25,163 nt of DNA, taken from Hungatella sp. UBA3147. Its GTDB lineage: Bacteria; Bacillota; Clostridia; Lachnospirales; Lachnospiraceae. Positions 23,584-25,163 of this stretch are shown piece after piece. Every line of letters begins with the position of its first letter. Positions within the stretch are counted from its first letter, which is position 1. Made by a program: the position numbers and the translations under genes. Location of the stretch: positions 588 through 25,750 of the forward strand of contig DEYX01000051.1 in assembly GCA_002365025.1 (NCBI GenBank). The letters are read 5' to 3'. The notes beneath the pieces are model-generated. The model was given only the letters and a program-made list of their open reading frames with translations, was not told the origin of the DNA and did no database searches.

Positions 23584-25163
23584 ATGGACGCAAAAAAATA
23601 CAGATCCACTGTCAGCCGGATCTTTCAATGCATCGGCCGTTATAAATGGGGAGTTGCTGCCTCCCTGGCCTGTGCCTTTGTCACAGTTTTGCTGACTTTA
23701 TACGTTCCCATCCTCACAGGCCGGGCCATTGACTGCATTGTGGGGGCAGGGGCTGTAGATTTTGCCGGCATGTGGACGATTTTAAAACAAATCGGAGTCA
23801 TCATTGCTATTACAGCGGCAGCCCAGTGGCTTATGAGCCATATTAACAATCTGGTTACTTACCAGGTGGTAAAGGATATCAGAACCCAGGCATTTAATAA
23901 GCTGGAGATCCTTCCTTTAAAATATATTGACTCCCATTCTCACGGAGATATCATAAACAGGATTATCACGGATATCGACCAGTTTTCTGACGGACTGTTA
24001 ATGGGATTTACCCAGCTGTTTACCGGAGTCCTTACCATTTTAGGAACATTGGTTTTCATGTTTTCCATGAATCCAGCCATAACGGTTGTGGTGGTTCTGG
24101 TAACACCGGTTTCCCTGTTTGCCGCCAGCTTTATTGCAAGAAAGACCTTCCGCATGTTCAAGATGCAGTCTCAAACCAGAGGGGAGCTGACTTCTCTTGT
24201 GGAAGAGATGCTGGGAAATCAGAAGGTGGTGCAGGCCTTTGCCCATGAAGCCGATGCACAGGAAAAATTTGAAGATATTAATGAAAATTTGCGTGTCTGG
24301 AGCCTGAAAGCTACATTTTTTTCTTCCATTACCAATCCGGCGACCCGCTTTGTGAACAGCCTGGTTTATGCCAGCGTTGGAATCGCCGGAGCCTTTGCGG
24401 CTGTAAAAGGACTTTTATCCGTAGGACAGCTTTCCAGTTTTTTAAGCTATGCCAATCAATATACAAAGCCATTTAATGAAATATCGGGAGTGGTTACTGA
24501 GCTTCAAAATGCCCTGGCCTCTGCCGCGCGGGTGTTTGAACTGATTGACGAGGAGCCTCAGGTCCCGGAGGAGCCGGACGCTGTAGTTCTTGGCAACGCA
24601 AAGGGAGAGATTTCTCTGGAACATGTGTACTTTTCCTATAATCCGGAGGTCGCCTTGATCGAAGATATGAATTTAAACGTGCATAAGGGCCAGAGAGTAG
24701 CCATCGTAGGCCCTACGGGCTGCGGAAAAAGCACGGTGATCAATCTTCTCCTGCGTTTTTATGATGTGGATTCCGGTTCCATCCGGGTAGATGGGACAGA
24801 TATACGCCATATGACCAGACAAAGCTTAAGAACCAGTTACGGTATGGTGCTGCAGGAGACATGGCTTAAGTCAGGGACCATTCGTGAAAATATTGCATAT
24901 GGAAAGCCGGATGCAGATGAGGAAGAGATCATTCTGGCGGCAAAGGAGGCTCATGCCCACAGTTTTATCAGGCGTATGCCGGAAGGGTATGATACCGTTA
25001 TTTCGGAAGACGGCGGAAACTTATCCCAAGGACAGAAGCAGCTTTTATGCATTGCCAGAGTTATGCTATGCCTTCCTCCCATGCTGATTCTTGATGAAGC
25101 CACTTCATCCATTGATACCAGAACCGAAATAAAAATACAGAAGGCATTTGGAAAAATGATGAA
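23584..25163 (+). CDS. ABC exporter subunit with consensus Walker B (3' end outside window)
   Basis: The first 526 codons of the partner half-transporter are visible; the frame is open at the right edge, so the C-terminus is missing. Six membrane helices occupy about 20-320. Walker A is GPTGCGKST (376-384), the signature is LSQGQ (480-484, Q in place of the usual first G), and Walker B is LILDE (501-505) with the catalytic glutamate E505. The variant signature faces the degenerate site of the other subunit, as in TM288. GAGGAGG lies upstream of ATG 23584, inside the end of the first gene. It is co-transcribed and probably translationally coupled with it. Confidence 0.95.
   Translation, partial: MDAKKYRSTVSRIFQCIGRYKWGVAASLACAFVTVLLTLYVPILTGRAIDCIVGAGAVDFAGMWTILKQIGVIIAITAAAQWLMSHINNLVTYQVVKDIRTQAFNKLEILPLKYIDSHSHGDIINRIITDIDQFSDGLLMGFTQLFTGVLTILGTLVFMFSMNPAITVVVVLVTPVSLFAASFIARKTFRMFKMQSQTRGELTSLVEEMLGNQKVVQAFAHEADAQEKFEDINENLRVWSLKATFFSSITNPATRFVNSLVYASVGIAGAFAAVKGLLSVGQLSSFLSYANQYTKPFNEISGVVTELQNALASAARVFELIDEEPQVPEEPDAVVLGNAKGEISLEHVYFSYNPEVALIEDMNLNVHKGQRVAIVGPTGCGKSTVINLLLRFYDVDSGSIRVDGTDIRHMTRQSLRTSYGMVLQETWLKSGTIRENIAYGKPDADEEEIILAAKEAHAHSFIRRMPEGYDTVISEDGGNLSQGQKQLLCIARVMLCLPPMLILDEATSSIDTRTEIKIQKAFGKMM

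Noticed and set aside
1..25163. Anti-phage, toxin-antitoxin, CRISPR or prophage system
   Set aside because: No repeat array, integrase, toxin-antitoxin pair or phage structural gene is visible. The nucleases present (YprB type, 5'-3' exonuclease) are housekeeping types in ordinary contexts.

Overview
The window reads as chromosomal DNA of a low-to-moderate GC clostridium, most likely Lachnospiraceae and perhaps Lacrimispora/Clostridium-like. This rests on Gram-positive ribosome binding sites, vegetative -35/-10 promoters with 16-17 bp spacers, the ruvA-ruvB and zapA-U32-SEDS-PBP gene order, a CheW-type chemotaxis protein and the protein sequences themselves. It is inference from gene content, not a database match. 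Nearly all of the window is compact housekeeping sequence. No rRNA, tRNA, CRISPR array or insertion sequence was recognised.

Layout. 1-1701: end of an operon with a class I methyltransferase and the redox chaperone HslO. 1770-2056: a cold-shock gene on the minus strand with its own promoter. 2182-2727: a DUF5662-type protein. 2728-3311: an AT-rich stretch holding a frameshifted remnant of a DUF1801 gene. 3312-4661: a beta-propeller protein related to glucose/sorbosone dehydrogenases. 4755-5982: an RNase H-fold exonuclease (YprB type) on the minus strand with a structured leader. 6013-7719: ruvA-ruvB, branch migration of Holliday junctions. 7810-13228: zapA, a U32 RNA-hydroxylase-type protein, a SEDS glycosyltransferase and a class B PBP, a division/cell-wall operon. 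13262-13892: a NUDIX hydrolase with its own promoter and a strong terminator. 13909-14800: a minus-strand CheW protein with a zinc-binding CZB domain inserted in it. 14867-16320: a 77-residue protein of unknown function and a stand-alone 5'-3' exonuclease. 16377-18942: an M32 carboxypeptidase and cysteine synthase, ending in a bidirectional terminator. 18945-19852: a YihY-family membrane protein on the minus strand. 19887-20853: a radical SAM protein of the SPL-like group. 20850-25163: a LysR regulator divergent from a two-gene heterodimeric ABC exporter; the second ABC gene runs off the window.

How the genes work together. The clearest functional unit at the right end is LysR plus ABC exporter: the two transcripts start from mirror-image overlapping promoters built on one 21-bp palindrome, and the two ABC subunits show the split degenerate/consensus ATP-site pattern of heterodimeric exporters. 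The zapA to PBP block joins Z-ring assembly to septal or lateral wall synthesis. The CheW-CZB protein may link a metal- or oxidant-sensing domain to the chemotaxis array. No wholly new multi-gene system can be demonstrated from this window. The most unusual items are the symmetric promoter palindrome, the CheW-CZB insertion with an extra cysteine cluster, the decayed DUF1801 gene and the propeller protein that seems to lack the expected catalytic histidine.
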